Source of the DNA: AP-15 sp963790875
GTDB lineage: Bacteria; Pseudomonadota; Alphaproteobacteria; ATCC43930; CGMCC-115725
DNA length: 64,000 nt
NCBI GenBank assembly: GCA_963790875.1
Contig: CAWBQT010000016.1
Span: forward strand, 744,001-808,000
Direction: 5' to 3'
Shown here: positions 38,400 through 46,272 of the stretch, piece by piece
Layout of the letters: each line of letters opens with the position of its first letter
How positions within the stretch are numbered: the stretch's first letter is position 1
The notes under the pieces: generated by a model
The model's database searches: none
What the model saw: the letters and a program-made list of their open reading frames with translations, nothing else
What the model was told of the DNA's origin: nothing
Position numbers and translations under genes: made by a program

Positions 38400-39638
38400 G
38401 TGGATGTGATCGTGGAACGGGGCTGCGGCCTCGATGTACATCAGGCGACGGTGGTGGCGTGTCTGTTGACTGGTCCACCGGGGCAGCGACCGACGAAGGA
38501 GATCCGCACGTTTCGGACGTTGACGGCGGCGCTGCGGGAGATGCGGCAGTGGCTTCAGGAGAACGGCTGCACGCATGTCGCGATGGAGAGCACCGGGGTC
38601 TACTGGCAGCCGGTCTATGCAGTGCTGGACGGGGCCTTCGAATTGGTGGTCGGCAACGCGCACCACATCAAGAACGTGCCGGGCCGCAAGACCGATGTGA
38701 AGGACAGCGAGTGGATCGCCAACCTGCTTCGCCACGGCCTGATCCGCAGCAGCTTTGTGCCGGCCAAGCCGGTGCGCGAGTTGCGCGATCTGTTGCGCTA
38801 TCGGCGTAAGCTGGTCGACTCCTGCGCGGCCGAGCGCAACCGTTTGCTCAAGCTGCTGGAGACCGCCAACATCAAGCTGTCGAGTGTGGCGAGCGACGTT
38901 TTCGGGGTCTCCGGGATAGCGATGCTTCGGGCGCTGATCGAGGGCACGGCGACTCCGGCTGAGATCGCCGCTCTGGCGCGCGGTCGGTTGCGTCGCAAAC
39001 TGGCCGAGCTGGAACTCGCCCTGGACGGCTGCATCGAGGAGCATCACCGCTACCTGCTGGGCGTGCAACTGCGGCGCATCGAGGCGATCGAGCACGACAT
39101 CGGCGAACTCGATGCCCGCATCACCGCCAAGCTCGAGCCCTACGGCGAACAGCATCGCCGGCTGATGCAGATTCCCGGCGTCGACTGGTTCGTCGCGGCG
39201 GTCATCGTCGCCGAACTGGGGGTCGACATGACGGTGTTTCCGAGCGCCGCCCATGCCGCCGCCTGGGCCGGCATGTGCCCCGGCAATTACGAGAGCGCCG
39301 GCAAGCGCCACGGCGGCAAGCTGCGCAAAGGCAACCAGCACCTGAAGACTGCCTTGATTACCGCCGCGGTCGCCGCCTCGCGCAAGACCGGCAGCTACCT
39401 CAAAGACAAGTACTTTCGCCTGCGTGCTCGGCGCGGCCCCTTGCGTGCCGCCGTCGCGGTCGGACACAAGATCTTGATCGCCGCCTACCACATGCTCGCC
39501 ACTGGCGCCCGCTTCAAAGATCTCGGCGCCAATCATCTCGACAAGACGCACACGCAGCAAAAGATCAGAACCCTGCTTCGCCGCCTCAACCGTCTCGGCT
39601 ACCAGGTCGCCCTCAGGCCGCTCCCAGCAGGAACGTGA
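38400..39638 (+). mobile_element. IS110-family transposase
   Basis: A recombinase of about 412 residues with the IS110 layout: N-terminal RuvC-like DEDD domain (GLDVHQATVVACLL, AMESTGVYWQPVYAVL, KTDVKDSEWIANLLRHG) and the C-terminal Transposase_20 part (IPGVDWFVAAVIVAELG, AWAGMCPGNYESAGKR). GTG 38400 is chosen because GGGAGG ends six bases before it; the open frame extends two codons upstream. The gene appears intact. The element probably ends within about 15 bp of the stop, because repeat copy B begins at 39655. No terminal inverted repeats were found, as expected for the family. Confidence 0.93.
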
Positions 39639-39654
39639 GCCGGGTCGTGCCTGC

Positions 39655-39860
39655 GAATGTATTCGGGCGTCACCCCGGCGGCGGCCGGGGTCCATCGTTC
39701 CGCGGCACGAGCGGTCATCCGCCGGGTGGGGCAGTGAAATTGCTAGGGAAATCAGAAGCGGCGGAGGAATGGGCCCCGGCCTTCGCTGGCCTTCGCCGGG
39801 GTGACGATAGGGGAATTTCTCCATTTTCGTCCTGATCTGAATTCCTTCACAGTCTCTGAG
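39655..39860 (-). repeat. Dispersed repeat, copy B
   Basis: About 205 bp, the reverse complement of 35857-36112 minus the latter's 50-bp insertion. It contains a near-palindromic pair, GTCACCCCGGCGGCGGCCGG ... CTTCGCCGGGGTGACG, typical of mobile intergenic palindromes. It abuts the 3' end of the IS110 transposase on one side and the cyclase fragment on the other. Confidence 0.8.
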
Positions 39861-39874
39861 CCGAGGATCACGGC

Positions 39875-40012
39875 ATGGACGCAGTCGCGTGGCTGCGCGG
39901 GTTAGGGCTTGAACAATACGCCCCTGCATTCCGCGACAACGATGTCGATGGCGAAGTGCTGCCTGAGCCGCCGGCCGACGACCTGATCAGCATCGGCGTG
40001 AGGTTCAGATAA
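39875..40012 (+). pseudogene. SAM-domain fragment of an adenylate cyclase
   Basis: A 45-residue frame, MDAVAWLRGLGLEQYAPAFR then DNDVDGEVLPEPPADDLISIG, is the N-terminal sterile alpha motif domain found in many Rhizobiales class III adenylate cyclases. It stops at a TAA before the domain is complete; no cyclase catalytic sequence follows. This is the 5' remnant of a gene otherwise deleted, next to a dispersed repeat and IS110 that may have mediated the loss. Confidence 0.7.
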
Positions 40013-40072
40013 TTCTTGCGGACGGGTGCGGCCAGTGCGGCTGAAGCATCCATCATCTGGTTGCGACTATCC

Positions 40073-41347
40073 CTATTCCGCTAGGACCGGGGCCGGCAGG
40101 CGCTCCTGCCCGGTGCGGCCGATGAACAGCACCATCAACGCCGCGCCGAGGCATAAGAGGCCAGCGAACATAAAGGCTTGGAGATAGGTGCCGAGCGCGG
40201 TTCGCAGCGCCCCCGCAGCGAACGCGGCCATTGCCGCGCCGAGTTGGTGCGCGGCCGCAATCCAGCCGAAGATGATCGGGCCGCGCGCAACGCCGAAGAT
40301 CTGCGCGGTCAGTCGGACGGTTGGCGGTACGGTCGCGATCCAATCGAGCCCGTAGAACACCGCGAACAGCGGCAGGCCGTAAAAGGATACGTCGAAGGCA
40401 AAGGGCAGGTAGACCAGAGACAGCCCGCGCAGCCCGTAATACCAGGCGAGCAGCCCGCGATTGCTCCACCGGTCGCTGAGCCAGCCGGACAGCGTGGTGC
40501 CGATGAAATCGAAGATCCCCATCGCGGCCAGGAGGGTCGCACCCGTCACTGCGGGGATGGCGTGGTCGATGCAGGCGGGGATCAGATGCGTGCCGATGAG
40601 CCCATTGGTCGAGGCGCCGCAGATGAAAAAGCTGCCGGCGAGCAGCCAGAAATCGCGCGAGCGCATCCCGTCGCGCAAGGCGAGCAAGGCCGTCGCTGCC
40701 GGATTACCTCGCCGGGCTGTGATGGGCATGACGCCGGGCTCGGCGCCATAAGGCGCAAGCCCGATATCCGCGGGCCTATTGCGCATCAGCAATGCCACGA
40801 CCGGGATCATCGCGACCGCCACCGTGGCGACAGCCCAGGAGACGCTTCGCCAGCCATGACTGACAGCCAGGCTCGCCAGGAGCGGCAGAAAGACCAGCTG
40901 GCCGGTCGCCGTGCTGGCCGTCAGCACGCCCATGACGAGCCCGCGACGCACCGCAAACCAGCGCGCCGCTACGGTGGCGCCGAGCACCAGCGCGGTGGTG
41001 CCGCTGCCGGTGCCGACGATGACGCCCCACAACAGCACGAGCTGCCAGGGCTCCGTCATGAACGGGGTCAGAGCCACGCCGGTCGCGATCAGAACGAGGG
41101 CCGCCAGCATCGTGCGGCGCAGCCCGAACCGGTCCATCACCGCCGCGGCGAACGGGCCGATCAGCCCGTAAAGGAGGAGGTTGACCCCGACCGCGAAGGA
41201 TATCGTGGCGCGCGACCATCCGAACTCGGTCTCGAGCGGTACGATCAGAACACCTGGGGTGGCGCGCACGCCCGCGGCCGCTAGCAAGGTCAGAAAGGTG
41301 ACCGCGGCGACTATCCAGGCGTAATGGAGCTTTCCTCGCCTTGCCAT
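40073..41347 (-). CDS. Major facilitator superfamily transporter
   Basis: A 424-residue MFS permease with twelve predicted helices. The motif A loop reads GPFAAAVMDRFGLRRTML, and the N-terminal helix HYAWIVAAVTFLTLLAAAGVRATPGVLIVPLE with FGWSRATIS is characteristic of the monocarboxylate/oxalate-type (OFA/MCT-like) group. It likely carries an organic acid or xenobiotic. ATG 41347 (MARRGKLHYAW) is preferred to an upstream start. It is divergent from the TetR gene across 95 bp with two palindromes, so it is the probable target of that repressor. Confidence 0.87.
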   Translation of the reverse strand: MARRGKLHYAWIVAAVTFLTLLAAAGVRATPGVLIVPLETEFGWSRATISFAVGVNLLLYGLIGPFAAAVMDRFGLRRTMLAALVLIATGVALTPFMTEPWQLVLLWGVIVGTGSGTTALVLGATVAARWFAVRRGLVMGVLTASTATGQLVFLPLLASLAVSHGWRSVSWAVATVAVAMIPVVALLMRNRPADIGLAPYGAEPGVMPITARRGNPAATALLALRDGMRSRDFWLLAGSFFICGASTNGLIGTHLIPACIDHAIPAVTGATLLAAMGIFDFIGTTLSGWLSDRWSNRGLLAWYYGLRGLSLVYLPFAFDVSFYGLPLFAVFYGLDWIATVPPTVRLTAQIFGVARGPIIFGWIAAAHQLGAAMAAFAAGALRTALGTYLQAFMFAGLLCLGAALMVLFIGRTGQERLPAPVLAE

Positions 41348-41366
41348 TGACCCTGCCTTCGAGTAT

Positions 41367-41407
41367 CTCGATCGAGCGGAATGTGGGAGACAGGTCAGTC
41401 TCCTGTC
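41367..41407. promoter_or_regulatory. Probable TetR operator region
   Basis: Two palindromes lie in the 95-bp divergent gap: CTCGATCGAG (41367-41376) and GACAGG-N7-CCTGTC (41389-41407). The second has the size and symmetry of a TetR-family operator and is placed to control both genes. Confidence 0.5.
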
Positions 41408-41442
41408 AAGCAACGCCACGCCAAGCGGGGCAGGAATGTCGG

Positions 41443-42024
41443 ATGAGCGGATCGGGAGAGAGGAAGCGGGTACGCCAGCGCATCCTCGAAACCGCGTCGG
41501 AGATGTTTTATCGCGAAGGCGTCCGGGCGGTTGGCATTGACGCCATTATCGCGCGCTGCGGCATCGCGAAGATGAGCCTCTATCGCAATTTCACATCCAA
41601 GGATGCGCTCGTCGCAGCCTGGCTTGAAGAGCGCAACGCGGCGTTTTGGCGGCGCTGGGACCGGGCAGAGGCGACATGCCCCGACAACTCTCGCGGTCAG
41701 CTCGAAGCTATTCTCGACATGATCGCCGCGAGGGTCGTCCAGCCCGGGTGGCGCGGTTGCCCGTTTCTGAATACCGGCACCGAATTTCCGGAGCCCGACC
41801 ACCCATCTCGTGCCGTTATCCTCGCCAACAAGCGCGCCGTCTACGACCGATTGCGGGCGATTTCCGCCTCGGCCGGCGCTCGCGATCCCGATCTTTTAGC
41901 CCGGCAACTCCAGCTCGTGATCGATGGTGCCTACGCGATCGGGCAAACCCTCGGTCCCGAGGAGCTGGCGCGGGCTGCTGCCGATGCCGGACGGGTGCTG
42001 ATCGCCGCCCAGATTGGAGGGTGA
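41443..42024 (+). CDS. TetR/AcrR family transcriptional regulator
   Basis: A 193-residue repressor. The N-terminal helix-turn-helix reads RQRILETASEMFYREGVRAVGIDAIIARCGIAKMSLYRNFTSKDALVAAWL, a textbook TetR DNA-binding domain; the C-terminal ligand domain contains GWRGCPFLNTGTEFPEPDHP, seen in the YcdC/TetR_C_6-like group. ATG 41443 follows AGGA. It is divergent from the MFS gene and probably represses it and itself. Confidence 0.9.
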   Translation: MSGSGERKRVRQRILETASEMFYREGVRAVGIDAIIARCGIAKMSLYRNFTSKDALVAAWLEERNAAFWRRWDRAEATCPDNSRGQLEAILDMIAARVVQPGWRGCPFLNTGTEFPEPDHPSRAVILANKRAVYDRLRAISASAGARDPDLLARQLQLVIDGAYAIGQTLGPEELARAAADAGRVLIAAQIGG

Positions 42025-42340
42025 AGCAGCATGAAGTAGAACAACCGATGTGGTTTCGAGCTTGCCTGCAGGGGGTGGGACCGCCGAACGGCATAGCGTG
42101 ACGACGATCGCCCCGGGTGCCGGACATAGGCTCATAGACCTGCGCTATCTCGACCGTGGGATCATAGGCCCGCACATCGCCGCCGAGGCGGACGCCCGCC
42201 AACTGGTGCGGGCGTGCTACATCGGCCCGCTTGGCGAACGGTTCTGCACGGCGAACCGGGGCGCCGACTGCAATGCCGGCATCTCGGACCAGGCGGCGTA
42301 CTACCCCGAGCCGAACTCCGACATCGGCGGCGTTGTCGGG
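42025..42340. other. Unassigned region before the broken toxin
   Basis: About 315 bp open on both strands but without recognisable protein similarity or a ribosome site. It occupies the place where the 5' half of higB should lie and may be foreign or scrambled DNA. Confidence 0.35.
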
Positions 42341-42482
42341 CCGCCCGGCAGGCGCGTCCACCAACTTAGGGGGCGACCGCGCCGGGACGTGGAGTATTTC
42401 GGTCAGCGGCAATTGGCGGCTGACCCTCGACGTTCCGCAGAACGAAATCTGCGACCTCGATTTGGAGGACTACCACCGATGA
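42341..42482 (+). pseudogene. higB: HigB-like toxin, 3' remnant with frameshift
   Basis: The C-terminal third of a RelE/HigB ribosome-dependent mRNA interferase is visible: PGRRVHQLRG in one frame, then DRAGTWSISVSGNWRLT and CDLDLEDYHR in the next, the switch occurring in a run of five G at about 42377-42381. The N-terminal part of the toxin is absent. Its stop overlaps the antitoxin start (ATGA). The toxin is therefore most likely inactive. Confidence 0.7.
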
Positions 42483-42802
42483 GCCGCACCCCCGCCAGAA
42501 TAACGATGGCCCCGCCGCGCCCCGGCGCGTTCATCCGCGAGGAAATCCTCGACGAACTCGGCTTGTCGGTGAGCGAGGCGGCGAAGGTGCTCGACGTGCG
42601 CCGCGCCACTCTGTCCGACCTCATCAACGACAACGCGGCGCTGTCGGCCGAAATGGCGCTGCGGATCGAGAAGGCGTTCGGCATGAAGATGGAAATGCTC
42701 TTAATAAACATGCAGGCATGGCACGATGCCTACGCGATGCGGCAGCGGGAAGGCGAGATCGCCGTCAAGCCGTACCGACCCTCTGCGCCGGGGCCGGCCT
42801 GA
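42479..42802 (+). CDS. higA: HigA family antitoxin
   Basis: A 107-residue XRE-type helix-turn-helix antidote of the HigA/VapI family: PPRPGAFIREEILDELGLSVSEAAKVLDVRRATLSDLINDNAALSAEMALRIEKAFGM is the standard domain. It normally binds HigB and represses the operon. The start overlaps the broken higB by four bases, the usual coupling in this family. It appears intact; with its toxin damaged it may now act only as a regulator or as protection against related toxins. Confidence 0.9.
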   Translation: MSRTPARITMAPPRPGAFIREEILDELGLSVSEAAKVLDVRRATLSDLINDNAALSAEMALRIEKAFGMKMEMLLINMQAWHDAYAMRQREGEIAVKPYRPSAPGPA

Positions 42803-43231
42803 CCCACTTCCACGCGACTGCTGCCCATATCTAGTGTCCGGAACGGTGAAGCAACGGCGCAGCTGGCGAAGTATGGCGCAGCGCCAAGCCGACCCGATCC
42901 CAAAGATTTAACACGCCATCTCCGTCTTTCATTTGTCAATCGCGGAAAGTATTTCATCGTGATTTTACCAAGCTTTCCAATATTGGGAGTTTATGCGACT
43001 TTCATGTGAGCGCGCGTGACCTCACAGAGCACAAGATGTAGAAACCGACGACGGCTGATCTGGCCACAAACGCTTATTCGATCCGTGACCTGAATCCTCG
43101 GATTACCCACGTGGTAAGCCAGCCCATCGCGAGTAATGTCGTCGTAATGTGGCCATAGGCCGAGCCTGGCGAATCCAGCGCTTGAATCAGCCCAAGGACA
43201 CCATCCCATGCGAAAGGGGTATCATCGAGCC
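42803..43231. other. Intergenic region, nothing recognised
   Basis: About 430 bp. AT-richer than the genome average near 42905-43000, which suggests promoter or acquired DNA. No gene, repeat or hairpin of note was found. Confidence 0.4.
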
Positions 43232-43768
43232 ATGGGCAGGAGAAATTATCTGATTGAAGGCATTTCCGGCGCCGGCAAAACGGCGGTCTGCACAGAATTG
43301 CAGCGGCGCGGCTACCAGACCATTCATGGTGATCGGGAATTGGTGTATCGAGGCGATCCGGAAACGGGTCTACCGACGGCTCCGGAAACGGGTACACCGA
43401 CGGCTATCTGGATGTTCGAGCACCAGATTTGGGATGTAGAGAAAGTACAAGCCTTCGTCGCCAACCAGGAAGAGGCGGTCACCTTTTTCTGTGGTGGCTC
43501 GAGGAATTTTGCCAAATTCATCGACTTATTTGACGGCGTGTTTGTCCTGGAGGTCGACCTGGACACCATGAACCGGCGGATTGATGAACGAGTGGCACTG
43601 GACCCAACTGACTTCGGCGGAAAACCCGAGGAGCGAGAACTCGCTGTGCGCTTGCATCAGACGAAAGAAGACATTCCGAAAAACGGCATCATTATCGACG
43701 CCACCGCACCGCTCGCGCGCGTCGTTGACGAGATCCTCCGTCTAAGCGACGTAAATAAGCCACTGTAG
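43232..43768 (+). CDS. P-loop NTPase, small-kinase-like
   Basis: A 178-residue protein of the AAA_18/adenylate-kinase-like class. The Walker A is EGISGAGKTAVCTEL at the N-terminus, followed by GYQTIHGDRELVYRGDP, a substrate-binding-like segment, and FVLEVDLDTMNRRIDER with a lid-like Arg region. It resembles ATP-dependent kinases of small molecules without a known substrate. ATG 43232 (MGRRNYLIEG) places the P-loop correctly; an ATG at 43208 is also possible and has AAGGA nearby. Codon use is less GC-rich than the neighbours, hinting at acquisition. It contains an in-frame 24-bp tandem duplication. Confidence 0.7.
   Translation: MGRRNYLIEGISGAGKTAVCTELQRRGYQTIHGDRELVYRGDPETGLPTAPETGTPTAIWMFEHQIWDVEKVQAFVANQEEAVTFFCGGSRNFAKFIDLFDGVFVLEVDLDTMNRRIDERVALDPTDFGGKPEERELAVRLHQTKEDIPKNGIIIDATAPLARVVDEILRLSDVNKPL
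43358..43405 (+). repeat. 24-bp tandem duplication inside kinase-like gene
   Basis: Two adjacent 24-bp copies beginning CCGGAAACGGGT (43358-43381, 43382-43405) differ at one position and encode PETGLPTA / PETGTPTA. The reading frame is kept. A recent slippage event is likely. Confidence 0.85.
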
Positions 43769-43787
43769 CGCGTTGTTCATGAGGCGG

Positions 43788-43889
43788 ATGATTATTCAGC
43801 CATTTCCTGAACAATATAAAGAGGCGTGGTACGTGCAATTCCCATATGGGAATTATTATCAGGACGGCCAATTCGTCCCTTGCGATTAA
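43788..43889 (+). CDS. Possible 33-residue peptide
   Basis: A short frame from ATG 43788 (preceded by GAGGCGG) encodes MIIQPFPEQYKEAWYVQF and PYGNYYQDGQFVPCD. It is Tyr/Gln-rich with non-GC-driven codons, which is unusual for a chance frame here. It lies 19 bp after the kinase-like gene and contains an 18-bp palindrome (AATTCCCAT/ATGGGAATT at 43837-43854). It may be a real small protein or a remnant. Confidence 0.3.
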   Translation: MIIQPFPEQYKEAWYVQFPYGNYYQDGQFVPCD

Positions 43890-43952
43890 GGCACCGTGAT
43901 TGCTCAGCGCACCCCGTTTCCCGCAGGCGGATTATGCGCGATCATCGTGTAA

Positions 43953-44555
43953 GCGCAATATAGAGATGACACACCTGTGCAAAGTAGAGGTGACACTCCG
44001 CCTGGGGTCCCGGAGGGTGCGCCGTGGCGGTGGCGTCGATGAGCAAGCAGGAGTTCAGCCGGCTCGAGGTTCTGTTGCGGGTTCAGTCCGGCGGACTGCG
44101 TGTCGCAGACGCGCGCGAACTGATCGGCTTGCAGCGGCGTCAGGTGTCCCGTTTGCTGCGTGGCCTCAAGCAGGACGGCGCGACGAGCCTGCCTTCCAAG
44201 CGCCGCGGCAAACCCAGCAACCGTGGGCTACCTGCCGAGGTTCGCGATTACGTTACGTAACGGAATAGGGTTGGCGATGATCCGCGTGAAGCGGCTCTGT
44301 CACGAACCCGAACGCCGCGGTACGGAAGCACCGCGGCGGCTCGATCAGCCTGACGCTCGTCTCGTCAAAGTCGGCGGAAACTTCCTACGAGCCGACAGGG
44401 CTGACGCCCGCTCGGTCAACCGACGGGTGCGGCGGCAAGCTCGGTGCATCGGACGTCGGTCGGGCGCTGCGCTACGCCGAGGGCTCCGCGCCCGCCCCCA
44501 ACCCCGTGCGGTGTCATTTCTACTTTGCGCGCCCGGTGACATTTCTATATTGCGC
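43953..44555 (+). mobile_element. Internally deleted insertion sequence with long terminal inverted repeats
   Basis: The left end (43953 to about 44000: GCGCAATATAGAGATGACA..., then GCAAAGTAGAGGTGACAC) and the right end (about 44505-44555, reverse complement GCGCAATATAGAAATGTCA..., then GCAAAGTAGAAATGACAC) are imperfect inverted repeats of about 50 bp, each with two similar sub-blocks. Only a 5' transposase fragment remains between them, so at 603 bp this is a non-autonomous deletion derivative, probably of an ISNCY/IS481-like element. Confidence 0.85.
44039..44260 (+). pseudogene. Transposase N-terminal fragment (ISNCY-like)
   Basis: A 73-residue frame starting MSKQEFSRLEVLLRVQSGGL encodes a helix-turn-helix (LRVADARELIGLQRRQVSRLLRGL) followed by DGATSLPSKRRGKPSNRGLP, the start of a known class of transposases whose ends read TGTCATTTCTA. 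It terminates at TAA 44258 where the full protein would go on to a DDE domain. GTG at 44024 is an alternative start. Not functional as a transposase. Confidence 0.75.
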
Positions 44556-44797
44556 CGACATTTTGTGAAGGCGTGCGGTTCGGCTGCAGGCCGTCATTGA
44601 CTGTCGGCGCAGTGAAGCATGCGTTACGAGGCGGTCGGGACCGGATATTTCGATGCGGCACGCGACGAGGGACTGCCGTCTGACCGCGCCGGGACAGGGA
44701 GCATCATCTTTCGAGAAGCGCGCCTTATGCGGCTTGCCCTGCGTGACTACATTACGCTCCGTCGCGGTTCGCTGCTTCGGTGCGCTGGGGGATACTG
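44556..44797. other. Short intergenic region, nothing recognised
   Basis: About 240 bp between the IS remnant and the small membrane protein. It has a Shine-Dalgarno (GGGGGAT) at its end for the next gene; no other element was found. Confidence 0.4.
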
Positions 44798-45085
44798 ATG
44801 GATTCGCGATTACAGTTCGGCACCGTGCGCGCCCTTTTGATTTTCATCGGGTTCCTACTCTTCCTCGGCATCTCGGTTGGGTTGGATAAAGGCTCTACCT
44901 TGAGCATGCTGTCGGCTTTTCTTGTTATCGCTTTTCTGCTTGTCGGCTCTGTCGGCATTCTGATTCGCATGTGGCGCACGCGCGGCAGCTCTGATCAATT
45001 CTGGAAGTCAGCGCATGGCGGCCAGGTAGGCTTTCTCCCGCCAAAGTGGCGTCGCTGGGTTCTCGGTGAAGATGATCCGAAGTAA
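44798..45085 (+). CDS. Small two-helix membrane protein
   Basis: A 95-residue protein from ATG 44798 (MDSRLQFGTVRALL), placed six bases after GGGGGAT; an ATG at 44780 has no ribosome site. Two hydrophobic helices (ALLIFIGFLLFLGISVGL and LSMLSAFLVIAFLLVGSVGIL) are followed by a polar, Trp/Arg-rich tail ending GEDDPK. No family recognised. It precedes the HlyD cluster by 140 bp on the same strand. Confidence 0.6.
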   Translation: MDSRLQFGTVRALLIFIGFLLFLGISVGLDKGSTLSMLSAFLVIAFLLVGSVGILIRMWRTRGSSDQFWKSAHGGQVGFLPPKWRRWVLGEDDPK

Positions 45086-45225
45086 GCCAAGCGGGAGCGG
45101 TTGATTTTGGTCGCCCGCCTGGTGACCCTCGGGCTCGCAGACCGTCGCCGCTGAACCGCAGGCATCTGGGAGATCAGGATTTTCAAGCTTCGCAGCTCGC
45201 GGCATCTTCGACCCCTCAGAGGCAG

Positions 45226-46272
45226 ATGATCCAAGGCCCTGTCTCCAGCCAGCCGGCGCCGACTCCTGCTCCGGGGCCACAGAGGCGGCGGCTCTCGCCG
45301 GCGGCCGTCATCGCGGCGGCGCTGTTCATCGCCGTCGTCGGCCTCGCGATATGGTATCTGGTGCAGCCACAGCCGCTCCTGGTGCAGGGCGAAGTCGAAA
45401 GCACCCGGATCGACATCGCAGCGCGGGTCTCGGGGCGGCTGGCGAAGATCGCGGTCAGCCGCGGCCAGAATGTCGGCGCCGGCCGCACGCTTCTCGTCAT
45501 CGACAATCCGGAGCTCGCGGCCGAACTGCGCGAGGCCTACGCCGAAAAGACCGTTGCGGATGCCGAGTTGCGGCGCATCGTTGTCGGCACCCGCCCCGAG
45601 ATCATCGCCCTGCGCAAAGCCGAGGTCGACCGCGCCGCCGCCGATCTCACTTATGCGCAGCAGACCTACAACCGGACCCGGCTGCTCGCCGCCCAGCAAT
45701 TCGCGCCGCAATCGAAGCTCGACGAAGACGCCGACGCCCTGACGCTGGCGCAGCGCCGGCTCGACCAGGCAAAGCTCGCCTATGCCGAGGCGGTGCACGG
45801 CTTCACCGCCGAAGAGCACCAGATCGCCGAAGCGAATGTTGCCAAGGCGGCGGCCAAGATCGACACGATGAAGGCACTGGTCGACCAGCTGACGATCGCG
45901 GCACCGGTCGCTGCCCAGGTCTACCAAATCCCGGTCGAGGAGGGCGAGGTCGTCATCCCCGGCCTGCCGCTGATGTCGCTGATCGACCGGAACGATACCT
46001 GGCTCGGCTTTGCCCTGCGTGAGGACCTGCTCGCCAGGCTCAAACTTGGCGACCGGTTCACGGTCAAGGTGCCGGCTCTCGGCAACCGCCTGGTCACGGC
46101 CGCGGTTCGCGTGATCGCGGCAAAGGGCGAATATGCCGGCTGGCGCGCGACGCGGGCGACCGGCGATTTCGACCTGCGTACCTTCGCGATCCGCGCTTAT
46201 CCGGTATCCCCAGTCGCCGGGCTGCGGCCGGGCATGAGCGTGTATACCGATTGGACCAAGCGTTCGCCATGA
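45226..46272 (+). CDS. HlyD/MFP family periplasmic adaptor (first)
   Basis: A 348-residue membrane fusion protein. One N-terminal helix (AAVIAAALFIAVVGLAIWYLV) anchors it; then a biotinyl-lipoyl half (VQGEVESTRIDIAARVSGRLAKIAV), a long alpha-hairpin (about 85-210, rich in Ala, Glu and Arg), the second lipoyl half (LTIAAPVAAQVYQIPVEEGEVVIPG) and a beta-barrel part ending LRPGMSVYTDW. It links an inner-membrane pump to an outer-membrane channel. Its TGA overlaps the permease start (ATGA). Start ATG 45226 follows a modest GAGG. Confidence 0.9.
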   Translation: MIQGPVSSQPAPTPAPGPQRRRLSPAAVIAAALFIAVVGLAIWYLVQPQPLLVQGEVESTRIDIAARVSGRLAKIAVSRGQNVGAGRTLLVIDNPELAAELREAYAEKTVADAELRRIVVGTRPEIIALRKAEVDRAAADLTYAQQTYNRTRLLAAQQFAPQSKLDEDADALTLAQRRLDQAKLAYAEAVHGFTAEEHQIAEANVAKAAAKIDTMKALVDQLTIAAPVAAQVYQIPVEEGEVVIPGLPLMSLIDRNDTWLGFALREDLLARLKLGDRFTVKVPALGNRLVTAAVRVIAAKGEYAGWRATRATGDFDLRTFAIRAYPVSPVAGLRPGMSVYTDWTKRSP

